From: G963663315 sp965116335
GTDB lineage: Bacteria > Pseudomonadota > Gammaproteobacteria > Arenicellales > Poriferihabitantaceae
Direction of reading: 5' to 3'
Assembly: GCA_965116335.1 (NCBI GenBank)
Contig: OZ220677.1
Span: 2,108,001-2,172,000 of the forward strand
DNA length: 64,000 nt
Shown: positions 24,990 through 33,698 of the stretch, in pieces
Position numbering within the stretch: the first letter of the stretch is position 1
How the letters are laid out: every line of letters begins with the position of its first letter
Notes under the pieces: model-generated
What the model was told of the DNA's origin: nothing
The model's input: the letters and a program-made list of their open reading frames with translations, nothing else
Databases searched by the model: none
Translations under genes and position numbers: made by a program

Positions 24990-26758
24990 ACTTCATCCAG
25001 GTTGGTTTCTTCAGCGGCTTCGGCGATCAACTCATCATGGGTAGACAGTATTGCCGTAGAGAAATCGAACAGATTTTTTGCCGTTCTGTGGGAAAAGTTG
25101 AAATCATTCAGCAGCGAAGTGGCCATCAACGGTGAAATCTGTTCTTCCTGAAGCAACTGGCTAACCGTAGTGTCAATTGTCTTTTTCGCGGCTTTGGCCT
25201 CTGCTTTGCGTTGATCTAAATCACGCTTGGCGGCAAGGTGTTCATTGTCATCCCGATACCTGCATATATCCCTGAGAATAAAAGCCAGTTTGACTCTTAA
25301 AGCGTTGTACTCATCTCGAATGTGTTGATTATCTGAAACCATGTATCTGGTTGTGTTTTTTCTCAAATGTTTGACGTGCTTGACGCATTCCACAAGCTCT
25401 GCGGCAGCGCTGCGGAGCCGGTATAGTTCTTCCGAAAATACGCTGGGGATATTTGTCTGCGCCCGGGAAATAAATTCGACAATGGAACTGTAAAGGATCT
25501 TGACCTTTCTCTCGTAAAGCTCATCCATATCGAACTCGATAATTTCCCGGTCATCGTTTATGATTTTTTCAAGATCGTCAGATTTGAGAATTTGTGTACG
25601 GTGCAAATTTATGCCGTGCGCCATCAACTCGAACGCGGCGTCAAACAGGTGCCAGACCTCCTTCTGGACAGACAATAATACCGTGTCCGGAAAATCGAAT
25701 GCGGCTTCGTTGAGATATTTCGGCTCAGCGACATCCAGGGCTTGCTCAGGGAAAAGTCTGAACAGAGACCCGGCTAACCGATGGATTAAAGGCACCATGA
25801 CAATGACGCCAACCACATTAAAAAACGTATGGAATACAGCGAGCTTCATGGTGTAATTATCTGCCGCTATGCCCACCGTACTACTGAACGCATCCACGGC
25901 CCATACGAATTGGCTGATAAATACAATGGCGATCACACCGGTTACCGCGTTAAAAACCAGATGTGCCCCGGCCAGCCGTTTACCTTCAATATTTGCGCTT
26001 AATGAGCCAATCACCGCGGTTACGGTGGTGCCGACATTCGCGCCAATGGCTAATGCCAGGCCATTTTCATAAGTGACCTGCCCGGCCGCCAACGCCGTCA
26101 GGATGAGTACCAGCGTCGCATGGGATGACTGCATCACTACGGTGGCGACGGCGCCAATGCCCGCAAACAGAAACAGGCCAGGATAGCCGCCCACCGCGAA
26201 TGAAACCAGATCGAAGCTATCCTTGAACGCCTCGAATCCCTCTTTCATATAGTGTATGCCGAGAAACAAAAAACCGAGTCCCGCAAGTACCGAGCCAATT
26301 CCCTTGAGGTATTTCGACTGTTGGAAGGAAAGCACAATCCCGAATACCAGCATCGGCATGGCGTAGGCGGATATTTTGACTTTCAGACCGAGCGCGGCGA
26401 CCAGCCAGGCCCCGGTTGTAGTTCCAATGTTGGCGCCGAATATGATTCCAATACCGGCTATCAGCGTAATCATGCCGGCGCTGATAAAAGATATTGCAAT
26501 CACTGAAACCAGTGAACTGGACTGCATGATTGTGGTAGTGACGATTCCAAAACCCAGTGCCTTCCAGGTCTTGTCCGTGGTTTTTTGCAACAACTTCTCC
26601 AGAAAACCTCCGGTAAAGGCTTTGAACCCTTCTTCGAGGAATAACATCCCGAACAGGAATATGGAAACTCCTGCCGCGATTTCCTTGAAGTCCGGGCTGA
26701 CCCAAAAACCATAAGTCAGGATAAGCAGTATCGTCGGCAAAAATATTTTTTTCAGCAT
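24983..26758 (-). CDS. Na/Pi cotransporter family protein with C-terminal PhoU-like domain
   Basis: The 591-residue protein has two Na_Pi_cotrans repeats in residues ~1-330, each with the QSS signature (TTTIMQSSSLVSVIAIS and VVMQSSHATLVLILTAL) and GANIGTT/GANVGTT loops. A long cytosolic helical domain of PhoU type fills residues ~360-560. The family moves phosphate with sodium; in bacteria with the PhoU extension it may export phosphate or sense its level. It is a single gene facing the restriction operon, with its 3' end inside a dispersed repeat. The ATG at 26758 gives a normal leading membrane segment. Confidence 0.92.
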   Translation of the reverse strand: MLKKIFLPTILLILTYGFWVSPDFKEIAAGVSIFLFGMLFLEEGFKAFTGGFLEKLLQKTTDKTWKALGFGIVTTTIMQSSSLVSVIAISFISAGMITLIAGIGIIFGANIGTTTGAWLVAALGLKVKISAYAMPMLVFGIVLSFQQSKYLKGIGSVLAGLGFLFLGIHYMKEGFEAFKDSFDLVSFAVGGYPGLFLFAGIGAVATVVMQSSHATLVLILTALAAGQVTYENGLALAIGANVGTTVTAVIGSLSANIEGKRLAGAHLVFNAVTGVIAIVFISQFVWAVDAFSSTVGIAADNYTMKLAVFHTFFNVVGVIVMVPLIHRLAGSLFRLFPEQALDVAEPKYLNEAAFDFPDTVLLSVQKEVWHLFDAAFELMAHGINLHRTQILKSDDLEKIINDDREIIEFDMDELYERKVKILYSSIVEFISRAQTNIPSVFSEELYRLRSAAAELVECVKHVKHLRKNTTRYMVSDNQHIRDEYNALRVKLAFILRDICRYRDDNEHLAAKRDLDQRKAEAKAAKKTIDTTVSQLLQEEQISPLMATSLLNDFNFSHRTAKNLFDFSTAILSTHDELIAEAAEETNLDEVD

Positions 26759-26895
26759 TCTGATCTCTTGGGTGGATTGCAGGTTACCTGGATACTAACA
26801 CTGGTTGCCTTTTGTAATGAATGTTAATGTTTGCACGTTTTATATGTATTGGTATACACTGGATACACAAACAACTCTTTTCTTGAGGTAATGTT

Positions 26896-27528
26896 ATGAA
26901 ATTTATTCTTGGCGCTCTGGGCGCTGCTTTATTCTTGTTAGTCACCCCCCCCCCCCCCCCCGCACAAGCTGACAGTGTTCAAATGCAATGCCCGGCCAGC
27001 GTCAAGGAGGGCGGACTAGTCGCCCATGCGGCTTTTGATTGTCCGGTAGATGGTTTACCGATAGGAAGGGAGTATTGCGAGTATCGGGACGGGCCGGGCA
27101 TAAATGATTGGCAGGAGGCCACCTTACCAGAAAGTGGACGGGAAAGACCGCGGGCCTATATCACGATTAACGCCACTACTGGCGGACAATGGTCTATTAT
27201 TAGTGGAGATTTACCAGTTATGATTTCGACAGTTGGCGGTACTACCGGCTTGCTACGCTACAATGTAAAGGCGGGCGAAACGAGAAAAATAGAAATTAAA
27301 GTTTATGGGAGGGGAAATTATCGCAAGGAAGGCAACACGACCGGGAGAATTTTGGTACTTCTTCCCGGAAGTGTTGACCTAAATAATCCAATAGCATCTT
27401 GTACGGTTACGGTACAGGATGATGATAATACAGCTTATGTTGGATCACGATACCGTCATCCTTATGGTGGAACCTGGCAATCAAGGCCGTATTGTTATGA
27501 TGAAGTGGGTTGCGCGTCCAGGCAGTAA
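26896..27528 (+). CDS. Small secreted protein of unknown function with poly-C tract in its signal peptide
   Basis: The 210-residue protein starts with a signal peptide (MKFILGALGAALFLLV, then prolines and AQA) and continues with a cysteine-containing, beta-rich domain. Cysteines occur in QCPAS, DCPV, YCEY, SCTV, YCYD and GCAS, suggesting disulfides, and VTVQDDDN resembles the end of Calx-beta-type repeats. Seventeen C bases at 26945-26961 encode the prolines inside the signal peptide. The frame is open at 17; 16 or 18 leads to an early stop. A good ribosome site (TTGAGGTAA) precedes the ATG. The function is unknown. It is probably exported or periplasmic and probably phase-variable. Confidence 0.75.
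   Translation: MKFILGALGAALFLLVTPPPPPAQADSVQMQCPASVKEGGLVAHAAFDCPVDGLPIGREYCEYRDGPGINDWQEATLPESGRERPRAYITINATTGGQWSIISGDLPVMISTVGGTTGLLRYNVKAGETRKIEIKVYGRGNYRKEGNTTGRILVLLPGSVDLNNPIASCTVTVQDDDNTAYVGSRYRHPYGGTWQSRPYCYDEVGCASRQ
26945..26961 (+). repeat. Poly-C tract, 17 bp, in the signal peptide of a secreted protein
   Basis: Seventeen consecutive C bases follow GTCA. At this length the coding frame is intact. With one more C the next codons reach TGA within four triplets. With one fewer, TAG appears after about 18 codons. This is a slippage-prone switch that would remove the whole mature protein. Confidence 0.88.
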
Positions 27529-27653
27529 AGGGCGGATGAGATAACTCTGGATGTGGGGAATTAGTGGAGCGGTATATACCTTTGCCTTAATAAGTTATAC
27601 TTGTGTGGTCTGCCAAACTCAATTGGCTCACATCTACTTGGAGAAGATCTGAC

Positions 27654-27902
27654 ATGAAACAAAAGAAACTGAATGGCAGTGCTGACTTGTTAGCAAATGC
27701 CATCAGGCAAGTTTTCGAGGAGGCAACCGAAAAAAGTCGTGTAGAAGTACGGGGAGATATTCACGAAATGGAGAAAAACCTGTCAAGTAAAATTGACAAC
27801 CTTGATAAGAAAATAGACACGACCAACAAAACCACGAATGAGAATATGCAGGCTCAATTTGCCGAGCAGGAAGGAAAAATCGCCAAGATGGTTGGCGGTT
27901 AA
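27654..27902 (+). CDS. Small coiled-coil protein of unknown function
   Basis: The 82-residue protein is hydrophilic and predicted helical: a lysine-rich start, VFEEATEKSRVEVRGDIHEMEKN, then heptad-like LSSKIDNLDKKIDTTNK, ending in MVGG. No signal peptide or membrane segment is visible. The ATG at 27654 was chosen because GGAGAAG lies at proper spacing; an in-frame codon 51 bp upstream lacks one. It stands alone between the secreted protein gene and the HD-domain gene. Similar short coiled-coil proteins are often found beside toxins or defence genes, but no function can be assigned. Confidence 0.6.
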   Translation: MKQKKLNGSADLLANAIRQVFEEATEKSRVEVRGDIHEMEKNLSSKIDNLDKKIDTTNKTTNENMQAQFAEQEGKIAKMVGG

Positions 27903-28022
27903 TCAGGCAATCAAGTCTTTATAAGCCAATTTCTTCCCTACCAGCGCGGATACCACATTCACCATTTGTGTTTGTGTGTCCGCGCTTCTAACTCCATGCC
28001 TTATAGGGCAGGTCGATTTCTA

Positions 28023-28074
28023 CCCTTATGCTCTCGCTTGTAGTCCCGCTTGAATCGTCCGGTTCGTTCAATCC
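28023..28074. repeat. 52-bp dispersed repeat, copy 2
   Basis: This matches 24938-24989 except at one base and lies in the intergenic space just downstream of the HD-domain gene stop (28092). In both places the repeat lies just past the 3' end of a minus-strand gene in the same orientation. A terminator-associated or mobile palindromic role is possible. Confidence 0.8.
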
Positions 28075-28091
28075 GGCGCATCCATTATTGT

Positions 28092-28649
28092 TCAGACAAA
28101 ATGAGCCAGGGGCTCGGCGAATACTCGTTCTACCATCGGGCGGAAAAATTCCAGGGGTTTTGACTTGAAATCCGGGTCGAAGCAGTTCTGGTCGTAGTGC
28201 TCGCAAAAATCGACACAGTCCTGATACCACTGATGATCGCGCAGGCGATCTCTGGCATTGCGATCCTTGCCGAAATGGTGGGCGTAGTACCAGGTCTGGA
28301 ACAGGCCATGATGCTTGATAATCCAGTAGATTTTCTCTGATACATAGGGACGCAGTATGGAAGCCGCCATTTCGCTGTGAGAGCAGGGCGCGAGGTTGTC
28401 GCCGATGTCGTGCAGCAGGGCAGCGACTACCATTTGTTCAGATTCACCGGCATCAAGCGCCCGGGTGGCGGATTGCAATGAGTGTTCCAGTCTGCTTACC
28501 TGATAGCCGGAAAAGGAGTGTTCGAGATCGGCCAGCGCCGTCATCAGCCGGTCGGGCAGTGTTTTCGTGTGTTCTTTCTCGTGGTTGGCGAGGAAGGTAT
28601 ATTCTTCGGCGGTGCCGTCGATCATGTGAGTGAAGTTGACAGTGTCCAC
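28092..28649 (-). CDS. HD-domain protein, possible PhnZ/TmpB-like mixed-valent di-iron oxygenase
   Basis: The 185-residue HD-fold protein has the ligand pattern of small metal-dependent HD enzymes: RLEHSLQSA (His56), LLHDIGD (His80, Asp81), His91, KHHG (113-114) and acidic residues near 148-153. The Q/L-E-H-x-L-Q-x-A helix and short length resemble PhnZ/TmpB-type HD oxygenases that cleave phosphonates and trimethylated aminophosphonates, more than (p)ppGpp or nucleotide hydrolases. An ordinary phosphohydrolase cannot be excluded. It faces the same way as the EamA and TRAP transporter genes nearby and lies 7 kb from an MttB-family gene, so a role in methylated amine or phosphonate use is a reasonable guess. 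Confidence 0.65.
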   Translation of the reverse strand: MDTVNFTHMIDGTAEEYTFLANHEKEHTKTLPDRLMTALADLEHSFSGYQVSRLEHSLQSATRALDAGESEQMVVAALLHDIGDNLAPCSHSEMAASILRPYVSEKIYWIIKHHGLFQTWYYAHHFGKDRNARDRLRDHQWYQDCVDFCEHYDQNCFDPDFKSKPLEFFRPMVERVFAEPLAHFV

Positions 28650-28797
28650 GGTTCAGGTCCTCCGGGTTGCAGGTTATCTATAAGAAGTCTAACCCGGTTT
28701 CCCTGAACCTGTCCAGCATGAACCCCCAGCATGACCCCGCAAATCCGGCTCTCTGCTCACTGCCAACACGGGCTATACCCGGATTGTCTCGGGTCCG

Positions 28798-29685
28798 TCA
28801 TTTTGGCAGCCGGGATTCACGGTGGAATATGTAGACTCCAGAGCCAGTGATGATCAGGATCCCCACCCAGGTCATCAGGTCGGGGAAATCGTTGAACAAC
28901 AGCAGTCCGTAAATTGTGGCTCCGATGATCTCGACGTATTGGAACGGCGCCAGCACTCCCACCGGGGCATGGCGGAACGCATGGACGACGAGTAAATGGC
29001 CGACGGTGGCAATCAGGCCGAGGCCGCCGAGCAGTAGCCATTGGTCGGTTGTCGGGTAAACTGCGGTCAGGATGTCGAATTGACTGTAAGTGCCGACAAA
29101 CAGGGCGGCGGTCATCACCAGACAGCCGAACACTCCGGCAAAAAACTGTAGTCGCACCGGGTCTTCGTGGCGCACCAGTTTCCGGGTTAGCAGGATGTAG
29201 AAGGAGAAACACAATGCCGTACCGACTGGATACATTACGGCCCAACCGACCTCGGAGAATGTCGGGCGAATGATGATCATTGCTCCGCAAAAACCGATGG
29301 CGATGGCAGATAGCCGCCGGATGCCGATACGTTCGCGCAGAATGACGACCGATAACAGTGTGACCAGCATCGGTTCGATAAAGAAAATGGATATGGCTTC
29401 TGCGATTGGCAGGTAAATCAGCCCGGTAAAAAACAATACGGTTGCGGCGGCGATCAGCGCTCCCCGCATGGCGTGGAGGTGCAGGGTAGCGGTTAGCCAG
29501 GGGCCTTTTGTCAGAAAAACAAACGGGATCAGCAGGGTAAGCTGAAAGAAGAAGCGGCTCCATACGATCTGGCCGGGAGAGATTGCGCCCACCAGCCACT
29601 TGGCGATGGCATCCATGCCGGGCAATAACAGCATGGCGACGATCATCATCGACATCGCTCTGGCTGTTTCGTTGTTCGTGCTCAT
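28798..29685 (-). CDS. DMT superfamily (EamA) transporter
   Basis: The 295-residue protein has two EamA repeats making about ten hydrophobic segments, typical of drug/metabolite exporters (first half ending near ILRERIGIRRLSAIAIGFCGA, second half ending GILIITGSGVYIFHRE). It is an inner membrane protein that exports small metabolites such as amino acids; the substrate is unknown. It is read in the same direction as the TRAP transporter genes, separated by a short repeat-containing gap. Confidence 0.87.
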   Translation of the reverse strand: MSTNNETARAMSMMIVAMLLLPGMDAIAKWLVGAISPGQIVWSRFFFQLTLLIPFVFLTKGPWLTATLHLHAMRGALIAAATVLFFTGLIYLPIAEAISIFFIEPMLVTLLSVVILRERIGIRRLSAIAIGFCGAMIIIRPTFSEVGWAVMYPVGTALCFSFYILLTRKLVRHEDPVRLQFFAGVFGCLVMTAALFVGTYSQFDILTAVYPTTDQWLLLGGLGLIATVGHLLVVHAFRHAPVGVLAPFQYVEIIGATIYGLLLFNDFPDLMTWVGILIITGSGVYIFHRESRLPK

Positions 29686-29711
29686 CTATACCCGGCACCT
29701 CCTGTATGTTC

Positions 29712-29791
29712 GCTGATAACCCCCCACCGGCTCCTCGGCGGGCTATGCTCTGGTATCGCCGACTCCCCTTCAGGTGGGGAGTGTTTTCTCA
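29712..29791. repeat. C6-bounded palindromic repeat overlapping the 3' end of the TRAP permease gene
   Basis: CCCCCCACCGG, a central CGGCGGGC hairpin and GACTCCCCTTCAGGTGGGGAGTG match, imperfectly, the element at 34979-35049. The last codons and stop of the TRAP permease (29770) lie inside it, so the repeat supplies coding sequence and perhaps a 3' hairpin. Confidence 0.6.
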
Positions 29792-32394
29792 TGGGATGAC
29801 GCCCTTCTGCGCTGCGACCACCAGACTAATCCCAGCAACAAAAACGCAGGCAGGTAAAACACTTCTTTGGGTACACGGTCTTTTTTAGTCTTGATGGTAC
29901 TGAGTTCCACCGGGTCATTCGTATAGTAGTCGAAAGTCTTGCCGATGGTCTCAAAGAAGGGTGAGCCGGGGAAGGGTTCTTCAATAATCGCGCGACCATC
30001 TTCTACAATGACCGTGAGTCCGGCTTTTGTCAATCTCTCGACTGCCGCCTCTTGATTGCCCATTGGAACCAGGATAGTTGTGCTGGTGATTTCGCCGGTA
30101 TCAAAATCCGGGCCGGTCACCACCATGGTGAGCGTTCCGTCGGGAGTCGCGTCATCGACTACCTCATAAACCCTGGAAGGGTGAATTTCCTCGAATGGCG
30201 GGTCCACCCTGTCCAGCCAGAAACCGGGACGGAACAGGGTGAAGGCGACCAGCAGCAGTATCGCGGATTCCCAGGCTTTGTTGCGAGTCACCAGCCAGCC
30301 CTGGGTCGCCGAGGCGAACAGCATCATGGCGATGACGGCGACAATGAATACAAAGATGGCTTTCAGAGGCGATACATTGATCAGCAGCAGTTCAGTATTG
30401 AAGATAAACAGGAAGGGTAGCAGGGCGGTGCGAATATCATACGCGAATCCCTGAATCCCCGTTTTGATCGGGTCTCCCTTTGAAATAGCCGCCGCTGCGA
30501 ACGCCGCCAGACCGACCGGGGGCGTGTCGTCCGCCAGAATGCCAAAATAAAATACGAACAGGTGCACGGCAATCAGTGGAACCAGCAAGCCGTTGGCCGC
30601 TCCCAGAGTAATGATAACCGGAGCCATCAATGAGGAGACGACGATATAGTTGGCTGTTGTCGGTAGCCCCATGCCGAGAATCAGGCTCATTACGGCGACC
30701 AGTAACAGCATTACGATCAGATACCCACCAGACAGGAACTCTACAAACTCGCCGACCACCTGATGGGCGCCGGTCAATGATATGGTTCCGACTATGATGC
30801 CCGCCGCCCCGGTCGCCACTGAAATACTGATCATGTTGCGTGAGCCTGCGATCATGCCGGAGATCCAGTCATCCTTGCCGGTTTGAAATGCCGCCCTGTA
30901 GTTGCCGGAGCCGCGGAAGAATGCCTTGATCGGATGTTGGGTCAGGGTCACAATGATCATCGCGACCGCTGCCCAGAATGCGGACAATCCCGGTGACAGT
31001 CTTTCGATCACGATACTCCAGATCAGGATCACGATGGGCAGGATGTAATACAGGCCGGTGAGCGCTGTTTCTCCCGCTTTTGGCAGTTCGGTGATCGGCG
31101 CGTCCGGGTGGTCGACAACCAGATCAGGTATTCTGGATGCGAGCTTGAGGAGATACAGGTAGACTCCCGCACAACCTGCCGCGACGATATAAAAGGCCGA
31201 TGCCGGGGTCACGACCTTGATCCAGCCGAGGCCGTAATAAACCAGAATGCCAAGCAGTCCAATGCCGATAAATCCGCTCAGGAACCCCATCATCTTGCGG
31301 GCGAAAGTCAGAGAGGAGGGTGGCTTGGGCAGTCCTTGCAGGTTCAGCTTCATGGCTTCGAGATGAACGATGTAAAAAAGCGCAATATAGGATACCAGTG
31401 CGGGCACCAGAGCGTGCTTCAGTATTTCCTGATAGCTGATGCCGGTAAATTCCGCGATCAAAAATGCCGCAGCCCCCATGACCGGAGGGGTCAACTGGCC
31501 GTTGGTTGAGGAGGCTACTTCGACCGCGCCCGCCTTTTCTGGGGAAAATCCGGTGCGCTTCATCAACGGGATGGTAAATGTCCCGGTGGTGACGGTATTG
31601 GCGATGGATGAACCGGAATACATACCGCTCAGCGCTGAAGCTACCACGGCCGCCTTGGCTGGCCCGCCGCGCAAATGCCCGAGCAGGGCAAACGCGATCT
31701 TTATGAAAAAATTCCCTGCCCCCGCCTTTTCCAGTATGGAGCCGAACAGTACAAACAGGAATATCAGGCTGGCCGAAACTCCGAGCGCTACGCCAAACAC
31801 GCCTTCATTCTGCATCCAGAAATGCCACATGGCCTTGCCGTAGGATGCCCCCTTCCATTGAATGGTCTCGGGCAGCCAGTTGGCATTGCCAAAGAAAACA
31901 TAAGCGACAAACACACTGGCGACAATCAGCAACGGTAATCCGAGCGCACGATAGACCGTGATCCCGAGAATCAGCATGCCAATGGTGGATGCGACCAGGT
32001 CGCCGGTGGTCGGTAATCCGGCGCGCACCGCAATTTCATTGCGAAGAACCACGATATACAGACAGCAAACCACGCCAGCAATGGCCAGAACCCAGTCATA
32101 CCAGGGGATTCGGGTTGAAGAACTGGACTTGAACAGTGGGAAGGCGAGGGTGGCCAGGAAAAAGCCGAACGCGAGGTGAATCAAGCGGGCGTTCGAGTTG
32201 GTGACGATGACACTGATTCCGGTTACATCGGTCAACCAGAACGGGAGGTTGGATGCAATGTAAAGTTGAAACAGGGCCCAGACAAACGCGACCGTGGCGA
32301 TCAGCTTGCCTTCCCAGCCGAGCGGATTGCGTCCTCCTGTGTCAACTGCCGAAAAATCCTCCAGGCTGCCCTGGGATTGATTGTTTTGTGCCAT
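29770..32394 (-). CDS. TRAP transporter fused permease, TAXI type (DctQM fusion with DUF3394)
   Basis: The 874-residue protein fuses a 4-TM small subunit to the large TRAP permease. N-terminal membrane segments (about 30-190) precede the DctM-like domain with GSASIANTVTTG-type loops (SGMYSGSSIANTVTTGTF) and MGLPTTANYIVVSSLMAP. The C-terminal part (about 700-840) is a soluble DUF3394 domain plus a last membrane helix ending in the basic tail RRRASS. TRAP transporters use a sodium or proton gradient with a periplasmic binding protein. The TAXI binding protein gene lies just upstream. A hairpin terminator between the two may set their ratio. Confidence 0.93.
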   Translation of the reverse strand: MAQNNQSQGSLEDFSAVDTGGRNPLGWEGKLIATVAFVWALFQLYIASNLPFWLTDVTGISVIVTNSNARLIHLAFGFFLATLAFPLFKSSSSTRIPWYDWVLAIAGVVCCLYIVVLRNEIAVRAGLPTTGDLVASTIGMLILGITVYRALGLPLLIVASVFVAYVFFGNANWLPETIQWKGASYGKAMWHFWMQNEGVFGVALGVSASLIFLFVLFGSILEKAGAGNFFIKIAFALLGHLRGGPAKAAVVASALSGMYSGSSIANTVTTGTFTIPLMKRTGFSPEKAGAVEVASSTNGQLTPPVMGAAAFLIAEFTGISYQEILKHALVPALVSYIALFYIVHLEAMKLNLQGLPKPPSSLTFARKMMGFLSGFIGIGLLGILVYYGLGWIKVVTPASAFYIVAAGCAGVYLYLLKLASRIPDLVVDHPDAPITELPKAGETALTGLYYILPIVILIWSIVIERLSPGLSAFWAAVAMIIVTLTQHPIKAFFRGSGNYRAAFQTGKDDWISGMIAGSRNMISISVATGAAGIIVGTISLTGAHQVVGEFVEFLSGGYLIVMLLLVAVMSLILGMGLPTTANYIVVSSLMAPVIITLGAANGLLVPLIAVHLFVFYFGILADDTPPVGLAAFAAAAISKGDPIKTGIQGFAYDIRTALLPFLFIFNTELLLINVSPLKAIFVFIVAVIAMMLFASATQGWLVTRNKAWESAILLLVAFTLFRPGFWLDRVDPPFEEIHPSRVYEVVDDATPDGTLTMVVTGPDFDTGEITSTTILVPMGNQEAAVERLTKAGLTVIVEDGRAIIEEPFPGSPFFETIGKTFDYYTNDPVELSTIKTKKDRVPKEVFYLPAFLLLGLVWWSQRRRASSHEKTLPT

Positions 32395-32478
32395 CTTTGA
32401 TTCTCGTGGGGTGCGGGTTATGTCAATGCCGCATCAGGTTTCTCCGGCTACGACCCGTATCGAAGCAGCCAGAAACAA

Positions 32479-32509
32479 AAAACCCTCCCGGAATGTGCAG
32501 GAGGGTTTT
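32479..32509 (-). terminator. Hairpin terminator/attenuator between TAXI binding protein and permease genes
   Basis: AAAACCCTCC (32479-32488) pairs with GGAGGGTTTT (32500-32509) around an 11-base loop. Read on the minus strand it is followed by a T-rich run, as in a factor-independent terminator. It lies 27 bp after the stop of the binding protein gene and 85 bp before the permease start, a usual place for partial termination that leaves more binding protein than permease. The stem also works on the plus strand, with a shorter T run. Confidence 0.75.
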
Positions 32510-32536
32510 TCGGGTCACGACCGACGCGGACAGGAA

Positions 32537-33508
32537 TTACATCCAGCCGCGTTCCTTGTAATACTTCTCCGCGCCCGGATGTAGCGGGGCTGAAAGGGAA
32601 TCAGAAATCATTTCCGCTTCACTCAGATTGCTAAATGCGGGATGCAGTTTCTTGAAGTCGTCAAAGTTTTCAAATACAGCCTTGACCACGACATAGACGA
32701 CCTCGTCGGAGACATCGGCGCTGGAAACGAAGGTGGCTCCTACTCCGAAAGTCTGGATGTCGCTCTCATTGTTGTACATACCCGCCGGGATTGAGGCGGT
32801 ACGATAATATGGATTGTCAGCTACCAGCTTGTCGATTGCCTCTCCTTCAACGTGTACCAGGTGGGCATCGCAGGTTGCCAGGGATTCCTGAGTCAGGGCG
32901 GACGGGTGACCGACCAGCCAGAAATAGGCATCAATCTTGCCGTCGCATACCGCCTGTCCGGTTTCCGCTGATTTCATTTCCGCCGCCAGTTTGAGATCGC
33001 TACGTTCCCAGCCAAGCGCTTCTTCAATGACTTCCCAGGTGCCGCGGGTGCCGGAACCGGGGTTGCCGATATTCAGACGTTTGCCTTTGGCGTCGGTCAG
33101 GGTATTGATTCCAGACGCATCGCTGGCGATGACGGTAACCGGCTCAGGATGCACCGAGAAGACGGCGCGCAGATTCTCGAATGCGCCCTGGTCTGCGAAT
33201 TTTGAAGTGCCGTTATAAGCGTGATATTGCCAGTCGGATTGCGCTACGCCGAACTCAAGTTCGCCAGCCCGAATGGTATTGATATTATAAATTGAGCCGC
33301 CGGTGGACTCCGCCGAGCAACGAATGCCATGCTCCTTGCGGTTCTTGTTTACCAGTCTGCAAATAGCGCCGCCGGTTGGATAATAAACGCCGGTTACGCC
33401 GCCTGTACCGATGGAGATAAACTGTTGCTGGGCATGGGCGGTCATTGCGCTCATTCCGGTTACAGCGATTCCTGTGGCAACGATCGTAGATAGAATCGTG
33501 TTTCTCAT
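32537..33508 (-). CDS. TAXI family TRAP transporter solute-binding protein
   Basis: The 323-residue periplasmic protein has a signal peptide (MRNTILSTIVATGIAVTG...AHAQQ). The TAXI hallmark follows: FISIGTGGVTGVYYPTGGAI, then NRKEHGIRCSAESTGGS and a lobe containing LNIGNPGSGTRGTWEVIEEALGW. This family captures substrates such as glutamate or other carboxylates; the ligand here is unknown. It is followed by a hairpin and then the fused permease gene, so the two form one transporter operon. Confidence 0.93.
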   Translation of the reverse strand: MRNTILSTIVATGIAVTGMSAMTAHAQQQFISIGTGGVTGVYYPTGGAICRLVNKNRKEHGIRCSAESTGGSIYNINTIRAGELEFGVAQSDWQYHAYNGTSKFADQGAFENLRAVFSVHPEPVTVIASDASGINTLTDAKGKRLNIGNPGSGTRGTWEVIEEALGWERSDLKLAAEMKSAETGQAVCDGKIDAYFWLVGHPSALTQESLATCDAHLVHVEGEAIDKLVADNPYYRTASIPAGMYNNESDIQTFGVGATFVSSADVSDEVVYVVVKAVFENFDDFKKLHPAFSNLSEAEMISDSLSAPLHPGAEKYYKERGWM

Positions 33509-33698
33509 GGTAATGCCTCTTTGATGAAGATAAATTTGTCAGATCGCCCACCTGGAGGTGGATGATCCGGTACTTCTATTAATATTACCAGTCTGCCCGT
33601 ATCTGGCCCCCGGCAATCAATACGGCATGGTAACATCTTTGGGTGTCATCGTATATAGTCGGAAATTCCTCAACCAACTAATCTGGAGTCTGAATAAG

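Noticed and set aside
28817..29698. Long arginine/histidine-rich minus-strand frame over the EamA gene
   Set aside because: It is a shadow frame of the transporter gene, with biased composition and no family features.
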